Shown: piece by piece, positions 9,394 through 16,425 of the stretch | Layout: each line of letters opens with the position of its first letter | Position numbering within the stretch: the stretch's first letter is position 1 | Source of the DNA: an uncultured Alphaproteobacteria bacterium | Lineage (GTDB): Bacteria > Pseudomonadota > Alphaproteobacteria > Caulobacterales > Hyphomonadaceae | DNA: 16,425 bases | NCBI GenBank assembly: GCA_903831485.1 | Contig: CAIKXW010000351.1 | Coordinates: 1 to 16,425 of the forward strand | Reading direction: 5' to 3' | Translations under genes and position numbers: made by a program | The notes under the pieces: model-generated | What the model saw: only the letters and a program-made list of their open reading frames with translations | The model's database searches: none | What the model was told of the DNA's origin: nothing

Positions 9394-9690
9394 TCAGGCC
9401 CGCGCCATCATCGCATCCCGAACGCGGTCGCGATACCGGATGCACTCGGCGATGTAGCTCCGGTACATCTCCACCCCCACTTCCTCGCTCTCCGTGCAGG
9501 GCAGCAGCATGTCGCCATCCGACTTGAAGTTCCCGTCCCAGCGCATCAGCTCTTCGTCGCTCATGCCCGTGTCGAACGTCTTCAGCTTCGCATCCGGCAT
9601 CGCGTCAAAATAGGCGCACAGGTTGATCCCCGCCTCGGTGCGCGGCTCGAACGGCGGCTCGCCCTCGAAATTCCAGCTGGGTTCGCTCAC
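9394..9690 (-). CDS. Hypothetical 98-aa protein translationally coupled to amidohydrolase
   Basis: I do not recognise this family. The product is 98 aa, acidic, with no signal peptide or membrane segment. It has aromatic residues near the start ([12 protein letters not shown]), two cysteines (INLCAY and LLPCTE) and a charged amphipathic C-terminal helix ([20 protein letters not shown]). It starts at GTG 9690, whose last two bases belong to the TGA of the amidohydrolase gene (GTGA overlap); that arrangement implies coupled translation and a linked function. The ribosome site is weak, as expected for coupling. The gene is followed by a strong hairpin. Coding is supported by the overlap, the GC-ending codons and the terminator position. 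It may be a partner or accessory subunit of the amidohydrolase, but that is inference. Confidence 0.8.
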   Translation of the reverse strand: MSEPSWNFEGEPPFEPRTEAGINLCAYFDAMPDAKLKTFDTGMSDEELMRWDGNFKSDGDMLLPCTESEEVGVEMYRSYIAECIRYRDRVRDAMMARA

Positions 9691-11210
9691 GCGTGCTGCA
9701 CCCAGCCATGATAGTCATTGTCGCGCAGCCCGCCGCGATCGAGATACGCCTGCTTCACGCGCGACAGCGCATCCGCGGGCAGGGCGTTCCGCGCCGCCTT
9801 CACATCGACGCCGTAAAGCTTCGCAGCATTCAGCCCGAAAATCTTCGCGCGATCCTCGTCAGTTATCTTGGTGTAGCCATGCTTCTCGCATAGCTCGTCC
9901 GAGATCTGGAACCGCTTGAACGCATCGATCCCCCATTGCGGCGAGCCCCACCACAGGCAGTCCGTCCCCCACACCACATGGTCCGCGCCATAGGTCTTGA
10001 TGTTGAGCCCCATGCCATGCATCGCCATGACAGGGTCCTGGATCGCCAGCGTGTTGAAGAACGATCCCACCTCCGGATAGACGTTGTTGATCTGCGGGTT
10101 CTTCCGTTTGATATCCATCAGCACCTTGTGCCACAGGAAGTCGCCCGTCTCCGGATTGTACTCGTTCATCGCCTTCCAGTCCGGCCCATCCGATGCGCCA
10201 TGCTTCAGAGCAGAGTGGTAGACTACGAAGTTAAAGTCCGGATTGCGCAGCGCCGCCTTCTCGATGTCCTTGGGATTGGCGAGGTGGCCAAGCGTTCGCG
10301 ACTGGTAGGAATAGCCCTTGTGCACCGAGAGCAGCTTCATCCCGCGCTTGCGTGATTCCTCGATGAACCACTGAGCATTGTCATCATCGAGCTGGAAGCC
10401 ATTCCCCGTCCGCGCCGGGTCCGTGTGGCAATACCACTTCCACGAATTGATCTTGTAGACATTCAGCTCGCGCTCCATCTGCTCGAGCGTTGCAGCCTTG
10501 TCGATCGAGTTGGTCGCCGTGTTCCAGTAATGGTTCGGCGCCAGATTTCCCTGGCAAAGCGCCCGCTGCGATCCCGCCATCGCGTTCAGCTCATTGCGCG
10601 ACTTCGCCATCAGCCAGCTCGGCAGGATCGCCCCGCGCGGCGTGCGCTCGGCATCCACCAGCACGCGCCCATCCGGCGCCCGCTGCTCTTCCTTGCCCGG
10701 CACGCCCGAGATCACCACCATCGCCGTCTCGGAATCGAGGAACATCTCCTTGGTGAAGGTGCGGAAGGAGTACGACTCCACATCGTCCTTCAGGCTGAAG
10801 CCCATGTTCCGCGCCGTCTCCGAGTTCCGGAAGCTCAACGCGATCCCGTTCGAATAGTGCGCCTGCACGTCGATAACGAAGAACTTGCCCTTCTGGCCAT
10901 TGGCCTTGACCGTCTCGGTCTCGCGCGGCTCGAACTGCTCGTCTTCGCCCACCTCGAACGCATCCTGCCCATAGACGCAGTTGGACGCGAGAAACGCGGT
11001 CGCCAGGCCCATGGATGAGGCCATGTAGCCCCGCCGGCTCATGCCGATCTTCTTCGCGTTGCGTGTCCCCCATTCCATGATGAGGCTTTCAACCTGCTTC
11101 TGCTTTTCCGTCTGCGGCCGGGGTATGAATTCCTCGTTCGACACCACCTGCGTCGGAATGGGCGAGTCCACGCCCATCATCCGGTCGCGCTCACCCTTGC
11201 GAATCCACAT
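9687..11210 (-). CDS. Amidohydrolase-2 family protein with internal twin-arginine signal
   Basis: The 507-aa product appears to be a metal-dependent TIM-barrel hydrolase related to the amidohydrolase_2 (ACMSD-like) group. Candidate metal or catalytic residues: [12 protein letters not shown] at 111-122 (Gln116 and His118, where the family usually has HxH), His297 in SVHKG, His332 in VYHS and Asp417 in [15 protein letters not shown]. Preceding the domain is [18 protein letters not shown] with Arg59-Arg60, a Tat-like signal after an unusually long N-terminal region of about 56 residues. ATG 11210 is chosen because GGGAG at 11217-11221 is 6 bases upstream; longer frames lack this. Downstream it overlaps the 98-aa gene. 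An inverted repeat in the leader (11225-11248) may be regulatory. The reaction cannot be named: decarboxylase, lactonase or amidase chemistry are all known in the superfamily. Confidence 0.87.
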   Translation of the reverse strand: MWIRKGERDRMMGVDSPIPTQVVSNEEFIPRPQTEKQKQVESLIMEWGTRNAKKIGMSRRGYMASSMGLATAFLASNCVYGQDAFEVGEDEQFEPRETETVKANGQKGKFFVIDVQAHYSNGIALSFRNSETARNMGFSLKDDVESYSFRTFTKEMFLDSETAMVVISGVPGKEEQRAPDGRVLVDAERTPRGAILPSWLMAKSRNELNAMAGSQRALCQGNLAPNHYWNTATNSIDKAATLEQMERELNVYKINSWKWYCHTDPARTGNGFQLDDDNAQWFIEESRKRGMKLLSVHKGYSYQSRTLGHLANPKDIEKAALRNPDFNFVVYHSALKHGASDGPDWKAMNEYNPETGDFLWHKVLMDIKRKNPQINNVYPEVGSFFNTLAIQDPVMAMHGMGLNIKTYGADHVVWGTDCLWWGSPQWGIDAFKRFQISDELCEKHGYTKITDEDRAKIFGLNAAKLYGVDVKAARNALPADALSRVKQAYLDRGGLRDNDYHGWVQHA

Positions 11211-11224
11211 GGCGTTCTCCCGTG

Positions 11225-11248
11225 CTGGCGCATCTTGCTGTGCGCCAG
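11225..11248. promoter_or_regulatory. Inverted repeat in the amidohydrolase leader (operator or mRNA hairpin)
   Basis: CTGGCGCA (11225-11232) and TGCGCCAG (11241-11248) are perfect reverse complements separated by 8 bases. The repeat ends 3 bases upstream of the GGGAG ribosome site of the amidohydrolase on the minus strand. The spacing fits either a dimeric repressor operator or a leader-RNA hairpin. Confidence 0.5.
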
Positions 11249-11263
11249 TCTGTCGTTGTTTTG

Positions 11264-11291
11264 CGCATAGTCTGCACACTTTCGCACGCAA
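11264..11291 (-). promoter_or_regulatory. Candidate promoter for the amidohydrolase unit
   Basis: On the minus strand TTGCGT (11291-11286), a 16-base spacer and TATGCG (11269-11264) give a moderate sigma-70 match. The predicted transcript start near 11257 would lie just before the inverted repeat at 11225-11248. The rest of the 253-bp divergent spacer (11211-11463) holds a weaker plus-strand candidate, TTGGCGT at 11331 and CCTAAGCC at 11353, for the exported unknown. Confidence 0.3.
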
Positions 11292-11463
11292 GGGAATTGC
11301 CGCTGAGCCGCCCATTGCCGATGAAGTGAATTGGCGTGTTTGCGCGGCCTGCCCTAAGCCCTCTATGGCAACGGCGATGCATCATTGCGCTCTGCGCCCA
11401 GGTCGCTCTATTCATATTCGTCAGAAGGTGAGCGATCGTGCTCGCGAAGCTGAAGGCGACGCA

Positions 11464-12126
11464 ATGCTCCGTGCCGTCCTGGGACTTTTCTTGCTAGCGG
11501 TATCGGCCATGCCTGCTGCCGCGCAGGGCTACTCGGAGGGGGAGGCCGGTCGTATCCGCGCTGCCACGGAGCGGTTCGTGGTCATCGCTCCGGTCGACGG
11601 AAGGACGGGCGCCAATCTCACACACGAGGTCAAGCCCATCAGCAGCAGCAAGACGCTGCCTGCGGTCTATCTCGACCCCGAATTCTGCGCAGCCGCGATC
11701 CGCTCCGCAGGTAAATCGGACGTCACGGTCGGCGTTCCCAACAGCGGTGCGGACGCAATTCTTGCCACGCATGGCGAAGTCGCGTGGTTAGCCGAAGAAT
11801 CGGATGTGTTCGGAGCAAGGGTATCCTTTCCCGCGAACAATGGCGGCCAGCAGGTCACCGTCGATGTTGGCGGTCGCGCCGTCGTTCCATTCTACGCCAG
11901 CCGGAGTGAAGCTGAAGAGACTCAGGAGCTTGCCCAGAAGGCGCTGGGCGGATCTGCTTCGGTAACGCTGGGGTCTTATCCGCTTGACGGTGTGATCCAG
12001 CAGATCGCCTCGGGTGGCATGCCGAACGCCTACCTCGTGTCTCCCGCCGGAATGTTCGCCTGGGTCGACGCGTATGGGCGCGGCGCCCGCCTCATCGGCA
12101 GGGACTGGCAAGGCGACGGGAATTGA
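11464..12126 (+). CDS. Exported protein of unknown function, 220 aa
   Basis: I do not recognise this protein. It has a classical Sec signal peptide, [20 protein letters not shown], with likely cleavage before Gln21. The mature part of about 200 residues has one cysteine (Cys75 in DPEFCAAAI), no membrane segment, and a mixed alpha/beta look, with strands around VTVGV (87-91), QQVTVDVGG and AVVPFY (139-144). The frame stays open much further upstream, but ATG 11464 is preferred because the signal peptide starts here and GAAGG lies upstream. It ends 17 bp before upp on the same strand and is probably transcribed with it. By eye its third codon positions are less GC-biased (GGT, CGT, GCT, AAT, ACA, AAA are frequent) than in upp, which may mean lineage-specific origin. 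A periplasmic location is likely; no role in pyrimidine salvage is evident. Confidence 0.8.
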   Translation: MLRAVLGLFLLAVSAMPAAAQGYSEGEAGRIRAATERFVVIAPVDGRTGANLTHEVKPISSSKTLPAVYLDPEFCAAAIRSAGKSDVTVGVPNSGADAILATHGEVAWLAEESDVFGARVSFPANNGGQQVTVDVGGRAVVPFYASRSEAEETQELAQKALGGSASVTLGSYPLDGVIQQIASGGMPNAYLVSPAGMFAWVDAYGRGARLIGRDWQGDGN

Positions 12127-12143
12127 GATCGCGGGAGGCCGAC

Positions 12144-12773
12144 ATGAAGAGCGTAACGGTCATCGACCACCCGCTGGTCCAGCATAAGCTCACGCTGATG
12201 CGCGACCGCACCACGTCCACTGCTGGCTTCCGCACGCTGTTGCGCGAGATCGCGCATCTGCTCTGCTACGAAGTCACCCGCGACATCGAACTCGAAACCA
12301 CCGACATCGAAACCCCGATGGGCCCGATGACCGCGCCGATCATCAAGGGCAAGAAGCTGGTCTTCGCGTCCATCCTCCGCGCCGGCAACGGCCTGCTCGA
12401 CGGCATGCTTGATCTCGTCCCCGCCGCCCGCGTCGCCCATATCGGCATGTATCGCGACCACGACACGCTCGAACCCGTCGAATACTATTTCAAGGCGCCG
12501 GGCGAACTCGGGAACCGCCTCGTCATCGCCGTCGATCCCATGCTCGCCACCGGCAACTCCGCCATCGCCGCGATGGAGCGCCTCAAGCAACGCGGCGCCA
12601 ACCGCATCCGTTTTCTCTGCTTGCTCGCCGCCCCCGAAGGCATCGGCAAATTCACCGCCGCCCACCCCGACATCCCGATCTACACCGCCGCCATCGACAG
12701 CCACCTCAACGACAAGGGCTACATCGTGCCGGGTCTTGGCGACGCAGGCGACAGGATGTTCGGAACGAAGTAA
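12144..12773 (+). CDS. upp: Uracil phosphoribosyltransferase
   Basis: The 209-aa product is the full normal length for this enzyme, which converts uracil and PRPP to UMP and pyrophosphate in pyrimidine salvage. Seen: the N-terminal [16 protein letters not shown], the conserved [12 protein letters not shown] block near 78-89, the PRPP-binding loop [12 protein letters not shown] (Asp131 region) and the C-terminal [14 protein letters not shown] that binds uracil. ATG 12144 has a strong GGGAGG site at 12133-12138; a slightly longer TTG-initiated frame overlapping the previous stop is disfavoured. It lies 17 bp after the exported unknown and 10 bp before the YcgN-like gene. Confidence 0.97.
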   Translation: MKSVTVIDHPLVQHKLTLMRDRTTSTAGFRTLLREIAHLLCYEVTRDIELETTDIETPMGPMTAPIIKGKKLVFASILRAGNGLLDGMLDLVPAARVAHIGMYRDHDTLEPVEYYFKAPGELGNRLVIAVDPMLATGNSAIAAMERLKQRGANRIRFLCLLAAPEGIGKFTAAHPDIPIYTAAIDSHLNDKGYIVPGLGDAGDRMFGTK

Positions 12774-12783
12774 TGACTGCCGC

Positions 12784-13260
12784 ATGACCACCGAACCGTT
12801 CTGGAAAACCAAGAAACTGCACGAGATGTCCGACCCGGAGTGGGAATCGCTCTGCGATGGCTGTGGAAAGTGCTGCCTGGTGAAACTCGAGGACGAGACC
12901 ACGGGCGACCTCTACATCACGAAGCTCCATTGCAAGCTGTTCGACAACAAGTCCTGCCAGTGCAAGGACTACCCCAACCGCAAGCAGTTCGTGCCCGTGT
13001 GCGTGAAGCTCACGCCCGAAGTCGTCTCCACCGTCGATTGGCTGCCGCAGACCTGCGCCTACCGCCTCGTCCACGAAGGAAAGGATCTCTACGACTGGCA
13101 CCACCTCGTCAGCGGTGACCGCGAAACCATCCACCGCGAGAACTATTCCTGCCGCAACAAGACGGTCACAGAGGAAGGTGTCGATGACGAAGACGCGTTC
13201 GACTACGTCATCGACTGGTTCCACGGCCCGCCCAAACGACGGAAGCTGCGGCGAAGCTAG
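12784..13260 (+). CDS. YcgN-family cysteine cluster protein (UPF0260)
   Basis: The 158-aa product opens MTTEPFWKTKKLHEMSDPEWESLC, the hallmark start of the YcgN family, and has ten cysteines: 24, 27, 30, 31, 50, 58, 60, 73, 91 and 123. The CDGCGKCC cluster and the later CQC pair suggest metal or iron-sulphur binding, as in CxxCxxCC-type proteins. Its biochemical role is not established. Length is normal for the family. It begins 10 bp after upp with no clear ribosome site, so initiation may depend on ribosomes finishing upp. Its stop is 3 bp from the stop of the convergent M3 peptidase gene, leaving no room for a separate terminator. Confidence 0.92.
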   Translation: MTTEPFWKTKKLHEMSDPEWESLCDGCGKCCLVKLEDETTGDLYITKLHCKLFDNKSCQCKDYPNRKQFVPVCVKLTPEVVSTVDWLPQTCAYRLVHEGKDLYDWHHLVSGDRETIHRENYSCRNKTVTEEGVDDEDAFDYVIDWFHGPPKRRKLRRS

Positions 13261-13263
13261 CCG

Positions 13264-15450
13264 CTACTGCTGCCCGCCCGGCGCCGTCGGGACCGGAAAT
13301 CCCCGATCCCGCAGCAGCGCATCCGGCGTCGCATCGCGCCCACGGAAAGCGCGATAGGCCTCGCCCGGGTCAACCGCGTTGCGCACGGTGAAAAGGTTGG
13401 CGACCATCTTTTGCGCCAGCTCCTTGTCGTAGAAGCCGCCCGGCGCCCCGACGAACGCCTCAGCCGCATCCGCCGTCAGCACCTCGGCCCAGAGATAGCC
13501 GTAGTATCCGGCCGCATACCCCTCGCTCGAAAAGACATGCCCGAACTGAGGCGAGCGGTGCCGCATCGGAATCTCCTTCGGCATGCCGAGCTTGGCCAGC
13601 TCCTCCTTCTCGAAGGCGCGCGGATCGAGGTCGGCCGGATCGACCGTGTGATAGCGCATGTCCATGATGGCGGAGCCCAGAAACTCCACCGTCTGGAATC
13701 CCTGGTTGAACGTCGCCGCCTTGTTGATCTTGTCGATCAGCTCTTTCGGCATCGGCTCGCTCGTCTGGTAGTGACGGAAATACTTGTTCACCACCTGGTC
13801 CGTCAGCAGCCAGCGCTCCAGAAGTTGCGAGTGGAATTCGGTGTAATCACGCACGCCTCCGTTCAGTCCCGGATACTCGACGGTCGACGACAGCCCGTGC
13901 AGCGCATGTCCGAATTCGTGGAAGAACGTCTCCGCATCGTCAAACGAGATCAGCAACGGTTCACCCGGCGCCGGCTTCACGAAGTTCGAGTTGTTCGACG
14001 ACAGCGTCGTCACCGGCCCGTCGAACGTCGAATGCGACCGATAGCTCGACGCCCAGGCGCCCGATCGTTTTCCCTGCCGCGCATACGGATCAAGATACCA
14101 GTAACCGACATGCTTGCCCGACGCCTTGTCGGTCACCTCCCAGACACCCACATCCGCATGGAAGACAGGGATCGAGCCAGCGGCAACCGGCGCAAATCCG
14201 AACCCGAACAGTTCCCCGGCAACATAGAACATCGCCTCGCGCAGCTGGTCGAGTTGCAGATACGGCTTCAGCTGCTCGCCATCGAGATCGTATTTCGCCT
14301 TGCGCACCTTCTCCGCATAGAAGCGATAATCCCACGGCTCGATGGTGATCTTCGCGCCTTCGCTGGCGGCTAGCGCCTGCATGTCCGCGATCTCTTCCTT
14401 TGCGCGCACGACTGCTGGCCGCCAGACAGCTTCCATCAGCGCAGTCGCCGCCGCCGGGTCCGGCGCCATGTTGTCCTGCAGCTGCCAGTCCGCGTAAGTC
14501 TTGTAGCCAAGCAGCCCGACGCGTTCGTGCCGCAGCTTCAGGATCTGTGCGATCACCGCGTTATTGTCATTCGCATCGCCATTGTCGCCGCGCGAATAAT
14601 AGTTGCGCCACACCTGCTCGCGCAGCTTGCGCTCGGTGGAGTAGGTAAGAAATGGGTCCATCGACGAACGCGTGTTGGTCACAGCATACATGCCCGGCTT
14701 GCCGAGATCGGCAGCCGTCGCCTTCGCCGATGCGACATAGCTCGCGGGCAGGCCGCCGATCTGCGCAGGCGTGAGATACGTAACCCAGCCTTCCTCATCC
14801 GCCAGCAGGTTGTTCGAGAATTTCGTTTGGAGCTCGGCGAGCTCCTTGTTGATCGCCGCATAACGATCGCGCTTCTCGGCCGTCAGCTCGGCGCCGTTCA
14901 GCTGGAAGCGGTCATGGACCAGTTTCAGCAACCGTGCCTGATGCGGAGTGAGTTTCAGGTTTGCCTGATCGTCATGCAGCGCCTTGATGCGCGCAAACAG
15001 CGCCGCATTCTGCGTGATCTTGCTCTGGTACTCAGAGAGCTTCGGCGCCATCTCGCCTTGCACGGCGCGGAATTCCGGCGTCGAAAGATTCGACGACCAG
15101 ATGCCGAAGTAAGTCATCGCCCGGTCGAGCGCCTCGCCCGCGCGCTCCATCGCGACGATGGTGTTCTCGAACGAAGCCTTCGCGGGGTTGTTCGCGATCG
15201 CATCGATCTCGGCAAGGTGCGCCGCCATTCCCGCTTCCATCGCGGGTTTCAGCTGGGCAAGGTCCATCTTGTCGAAGGCCGGCTGTCCGCCATGTTCGCC
15301 CGCCCATTCCGCCAGCAGCGGATTGCTTGTCAGCTGCGCCGTCGTCGCCTCGTCATAGGTCGCGGCCGGCACAGTCGTCGGGTCCTCCGCCGGTCCGCAG
15401 GCGGCGAGAAGCGCGATGGCGCTCAGGGACGAAAGAAGCAGGCGGCGCAT
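13264..15450 (-). CDS. dcp: M3 family oligopeptidase, Dcp-like, lipoprotein
   Basis: The 728-aa product is a zinc metallopeptidase of family M3 (peptidyl-dipeptidase Dcp/oligopeptidase A group), which trims short peptides. The zinc motif is HEFGH at residues 511-515, with the probable third ligand Glu538 in DYTEFHSQ; the active-site surroundings (SFDDAETFFHEFGHALHG) are intact. Unlike cytoplasmic E. coli Dcp, it starts with MRRLLLSSLSAIALLAACG, a lipoprotein signal with lipobox LAAC, Cys18 lipidated and Gly at +2, so it should be anchored in the cell envelope, probably the outer membrane facing the periplasm. GGAGGG just before ATG 15450 fixes the start. A Tat-exported unknown lies 91 bp upstream on the same strand. 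An envelope peptide-scavenging role is the likely function. Confidence 0.95.
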   Translation of the reverse strand: MRRLLLSSLSAIALLAACGPAEDPTTVPAATYDEATTAQLTSNPLLAEWAGEHGGQPAFDKMDLAQLKPAMEAGMAAHLAEIDAIANNPAKASFENTIVAMERAGEALDRAMTYFGIWSSNLSTPEFRAVQGEMAPKLSEYQSKITQNAALFARIKALHDDQANLKLTPHQARLLKLVHDRFQLNGAELTAEKRDRYAAINKELAELQTKFSNNLLADEEGWVTYLTPAQIGGLPASYVASAKATAADLGKPGMYAVTNTRSSMDPFLTYSTERKLREQVWRNYYSRGDNGDANDNNAVIAQILKLRHERVGLLGYKTYADWQLQDNMAPDPAAATALMEAVWRPAVVRAKEEIADMQALAASEGAKITIEPWDYRFYAEKVRKAKYDLDGEQLKPYLQLDQLREAMFYVAGELFGFGFAPVAAGSIPVFHADVGVWEVTDKASGKHVGYWYLDPYARQGKRSGAWASSYRSHSTFDGPVTTLSSNNSNFVKPAPGEPLLISFDDAETFFHEFGHALHGLSSTVEYPGLNGGVRDYTEFHSQLLERWLLTDQVVNKYFRHYQTSEPMPKELIDKINKAATFNQGFQTVEFLGSAIMDMRYHTVDPADLDPRAFEKEELAKLGMPKEIPMRHRSPQFGHVFSSEGYAAGYYGYLWAEVLTADAAEAFVGAPGGFYDKELAQKMVANLFTVRNAVDPGEAYRAFRGRDATPDALLRDRGFPVPTAPGGQQ

Positions 15451-15498
15451 GGAAACCCTCCGAAATCCGAAGGGCAGACCTTACCCACAAAGGGCATG

Positions 15499-15511
15499 TT
15501 GGCCAGACCAA
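15499..15511. promoter_or_regulatory. Near-palindrome upstream of the M3 peptidase gene
   Basis: TTGGCCAGACCAA is a 13-base near-palindrome (five of six pairs match about the central A), sitting about 50 bases upstream of ATG 15450 in the 91-bp spacer. It could be an operator. It is short enough to be chance. Confidence 0.25.
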
Positions 15512-15541
15512 CTCATCCGATTGTGCGCCGATGATGAAACG

Positions 15542-16204
15542 TCAGTCCGCGATCGACCGCTGGCTCTCATAGGCCAGCCGGGCCATGTCGCCGAACCGCA
15601 GCTCCATCGCGCGGATCAGGTTGTCCAGCGCCTCGCGCTCCGGATTCCGGCCGCCGTCGAACAGGTTCAGCGGATCGCGCGGCGGGACGTCGGCATGCGC
15701 AGAGGCCAGCGGCATCCCGCCACCGACATCCAGAAGGTGCGCTTCTCCGCTGGCGCGCCCGTCCTTGTCGAACTCGCCCTGCAGCCAGGCAAACGTGTCG
15801 CCGAACCAGCCCTGTGGGGGCGCATAAATCTTCTGGCCGTCGTGGGTCGAATAAAGGATCACCTGGTTGTATCCCGACTTCATCGCGGCTTGCCGCGCCA
15901 CCATCGCACAGTTCGCGCCGCCCTCGATCTTCGGCAGCCCGCCGCCGAGCATGTCGCCCGGCTGTATCGGCGCAAGCGCATCGACCATTCCGCCCATTCG
16001 CCCAGCCATGTGCGTCCAGGCGGCCTGTTCGCCGGACCGGATATGCACGAAGCCATCAGGGGACACCCGCGCATAGGCGATGCGCAGCGGGAAGCTGACC
16101 AACGGCGCAGCGAAGGCAGCTGGGGTAGCCAAAGCGGCGCCAAGGCCGGCCAGGCCGAGGCGCAGCGCCCCGCGTCGTGAGAGCGAAACCTGACGGATAT
16201 CCAT
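15542..16204 (-). CDS. Tat-exported protein of unknown function, 220 aa
   Basis: I do not recognise this family. The protein starts with a textbook Tat signal, SLSRRGALRLGLAGLGAALA (Arg10-Arg11), with probable cleavage after FAA near residue 33. The mature region, about 187 aa, has a single cysteine (Cys99 in GGANCAMVARQ), a Tyr/Trp-rich stretch (KIYAPPQGWFGDTFAWLQGEF, 125-145), glycine-rich turns, and a C-terminal helix ending in RSIAD. Tat use implies folding or cofactor loading before export. ATG 16204 is chosen to give a compact signal; an in-frame ATG at 16240 with GGAAG three bases upstream is a real alternative and would add 12 residues. It is divergent from ruvC and lies 91 bp upstream of the M3 peptidase lipoprotein on the same strand, so both act outside the cytoplasm. 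No catalytic motif is evident. Confidence 0.82.
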   Translation of the reverse strand: MDIRQVSLSRRGALRLGLAGLGAALATPAAFAAPLVSFPLRIAYARVSPDGFVHIRSGEQAAWTHMAGRMGGMVDALAPIQPGDMLGGGLPKIEGGANCAMVARQAAMKSGYNQVILYSTHDGQKIYAPPQGWFGDTFAWLQGEFDKDGRASGEAHLLDVGGGMPLASAHADVPPRDPLNLFDGGRNPEREALDNLIRAMELRFGDMARLAYESQRSIAD

Positions 16205-16269
16205 GCGGCCCAAGGTCTGGCGCGTTGGTTTCCGCCTCATTAACTTCCAGCGTGTTCCTAATCCGTTCG

Positions 16270-16294
16270 AGACTTGCGACCCCAGACTTGTGAC
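16270..16294. repeat. Imperfect direct repeat in the ruvC promoter region
   Basis: AGACTTGCGAC (16270-16280) and AGACTTGTGAC (16284-16294) differ at one of 11 positions and start 14 bases apart. They lie 19 bases before the preferred ruvC start, in the divergent spacer with the Tat-exported gene (16205-16312). The repeat could bind a regulator or be chance. Confidence 0.35.
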
Positions 16295-16312
16295 AATGAC
16301 GGAATGGTTCAG

Positions 16313-16425
16313 ATGATTCGAATCCTCGGCATCGACCCCGGCCTCCGCCACACCGGCTGGGGCGTCATCACGCTCGACGGTCCGCGCCTCGGCTGGATCG
16401 CCCACGGCGTGATCAATCCCGATCC
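16313..16425 (+). CDS. ruvC: Crossover junction endodeoxyribonuclease RuvC, N-terminal part
   Basis: Only the first 37 codons are in the window; the gene runs off the right edge. The start, [19 protein letters not shown], is the unmistakable N-terminus of RuvC, the nuclease that resolves Holliday junctions with RuvAB; Asp7 in GIDPG is the first of the catalytic acidic residues. ATG 16313 is preferred because GGAA at 16301-16304 lies 8 bases upstream; ATG 16304 (adding MVQ) is possible. It is divergent from the Tat-exported gene. ruvA and ruvB would be expected just downstream. Confidence 0.95.
   Translation, partial: MIRILGIDPGLRHTGWGVITLDGPRLGWIAHGVINPD

Noticed and set aside
12134..12141. 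The Asn in the PRPP loop of upp (LATGNS rather than LATGGS) as a damaging change
   Set aside because: To my knowledge this is a common natural variant in the family, and the rest of the protein is intact.
12030..12902. A 290-codon minus-strand frame spanning upp
   Set aside because: Covers parts of three plus-strand genes and has a repetitive Gly/Val/Asp composition; upp is unambiguous.
14527..15534. A 335-codon plus-strand frame opposite the M3 peptidase
   Set aside because: Arg-rich antisense shadow of a conserved gene with intact zinc motif.

Overview
The window looks like a chromosomal stretch from a high-GC alphaproteobacterium. Codons are strongly GC-ending, genes are tightly packed, and both Tat and lipoprotein signals occur. 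Several genes (transglutaminase/DUF2126, ACSF2-like acyl-CoA ligase, YcgN, a lipoprotein M3 peptidase) are typical of Caulobacterales or Hyphomonadales-type genomes. That placement is inferred from protein style only. I see no rRNA, tRNA, CRISPR array, insertion sequence or phage gene.

Left third (1-5877, minus strand): a two-gene unit encodes a transglutaminase-DUF2126 (predicted amidoligase) protein of 1129 aa, followed by a circularly permuted ATP-grasp/alpha-E fusion protein of 798 aa. This is the core of a widespread, poorly characterised gene set predicted to make and modify a peptide or peptide-like tag. The unit probably continues past the left edge. Divergent from it, on the plus strand, is an ACSF2-type fatty acyl-CoA ligase (6022-7710), which converges on the next block.

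Middle (7718-11210, minus strand): a secreted small amidohydrolase module comes first in transcription order. It consists of a 507-aa amidohydrolase-2-like protein with an internal twin-arginine signal and an overlapping 98-aa unknown gene, and it ends at a strong hairpin terminator. It is followed by a di-heme cytochrome c peroxidase/MauG-like lipoprotein or secreted protein, and then an 81-aa lipoprotein.

Right part: a 253-bp divergent spacer carries a neat inverted repeat just ahead of the amidohydrolase ribosome site. The plus strand then has a 220-aa exported unknown, upp (uracil phosphoribosyltransferase) and a YcgN-type cysteine-cluster protein, closely spaced and probably co-transcribed. 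These converge on an M3 (Dcp-like) lipoprotein oligopeptidase. Upstream of that, on the same minus strand, is a 220-aa Tat-exported unknown, and divergent from it is the 5' end of ruvC, cut by the right edge.

Most genes are recognisable housekeeping or envelope functions. The least explained parts are the three unknown proteins (98 aa, 220 aa exported, 220 aa Tat-exported), the variant metal motif and long leader of the amidohydrolase, and the biochemical product of the transglutaminase/ATP-grasp pair.
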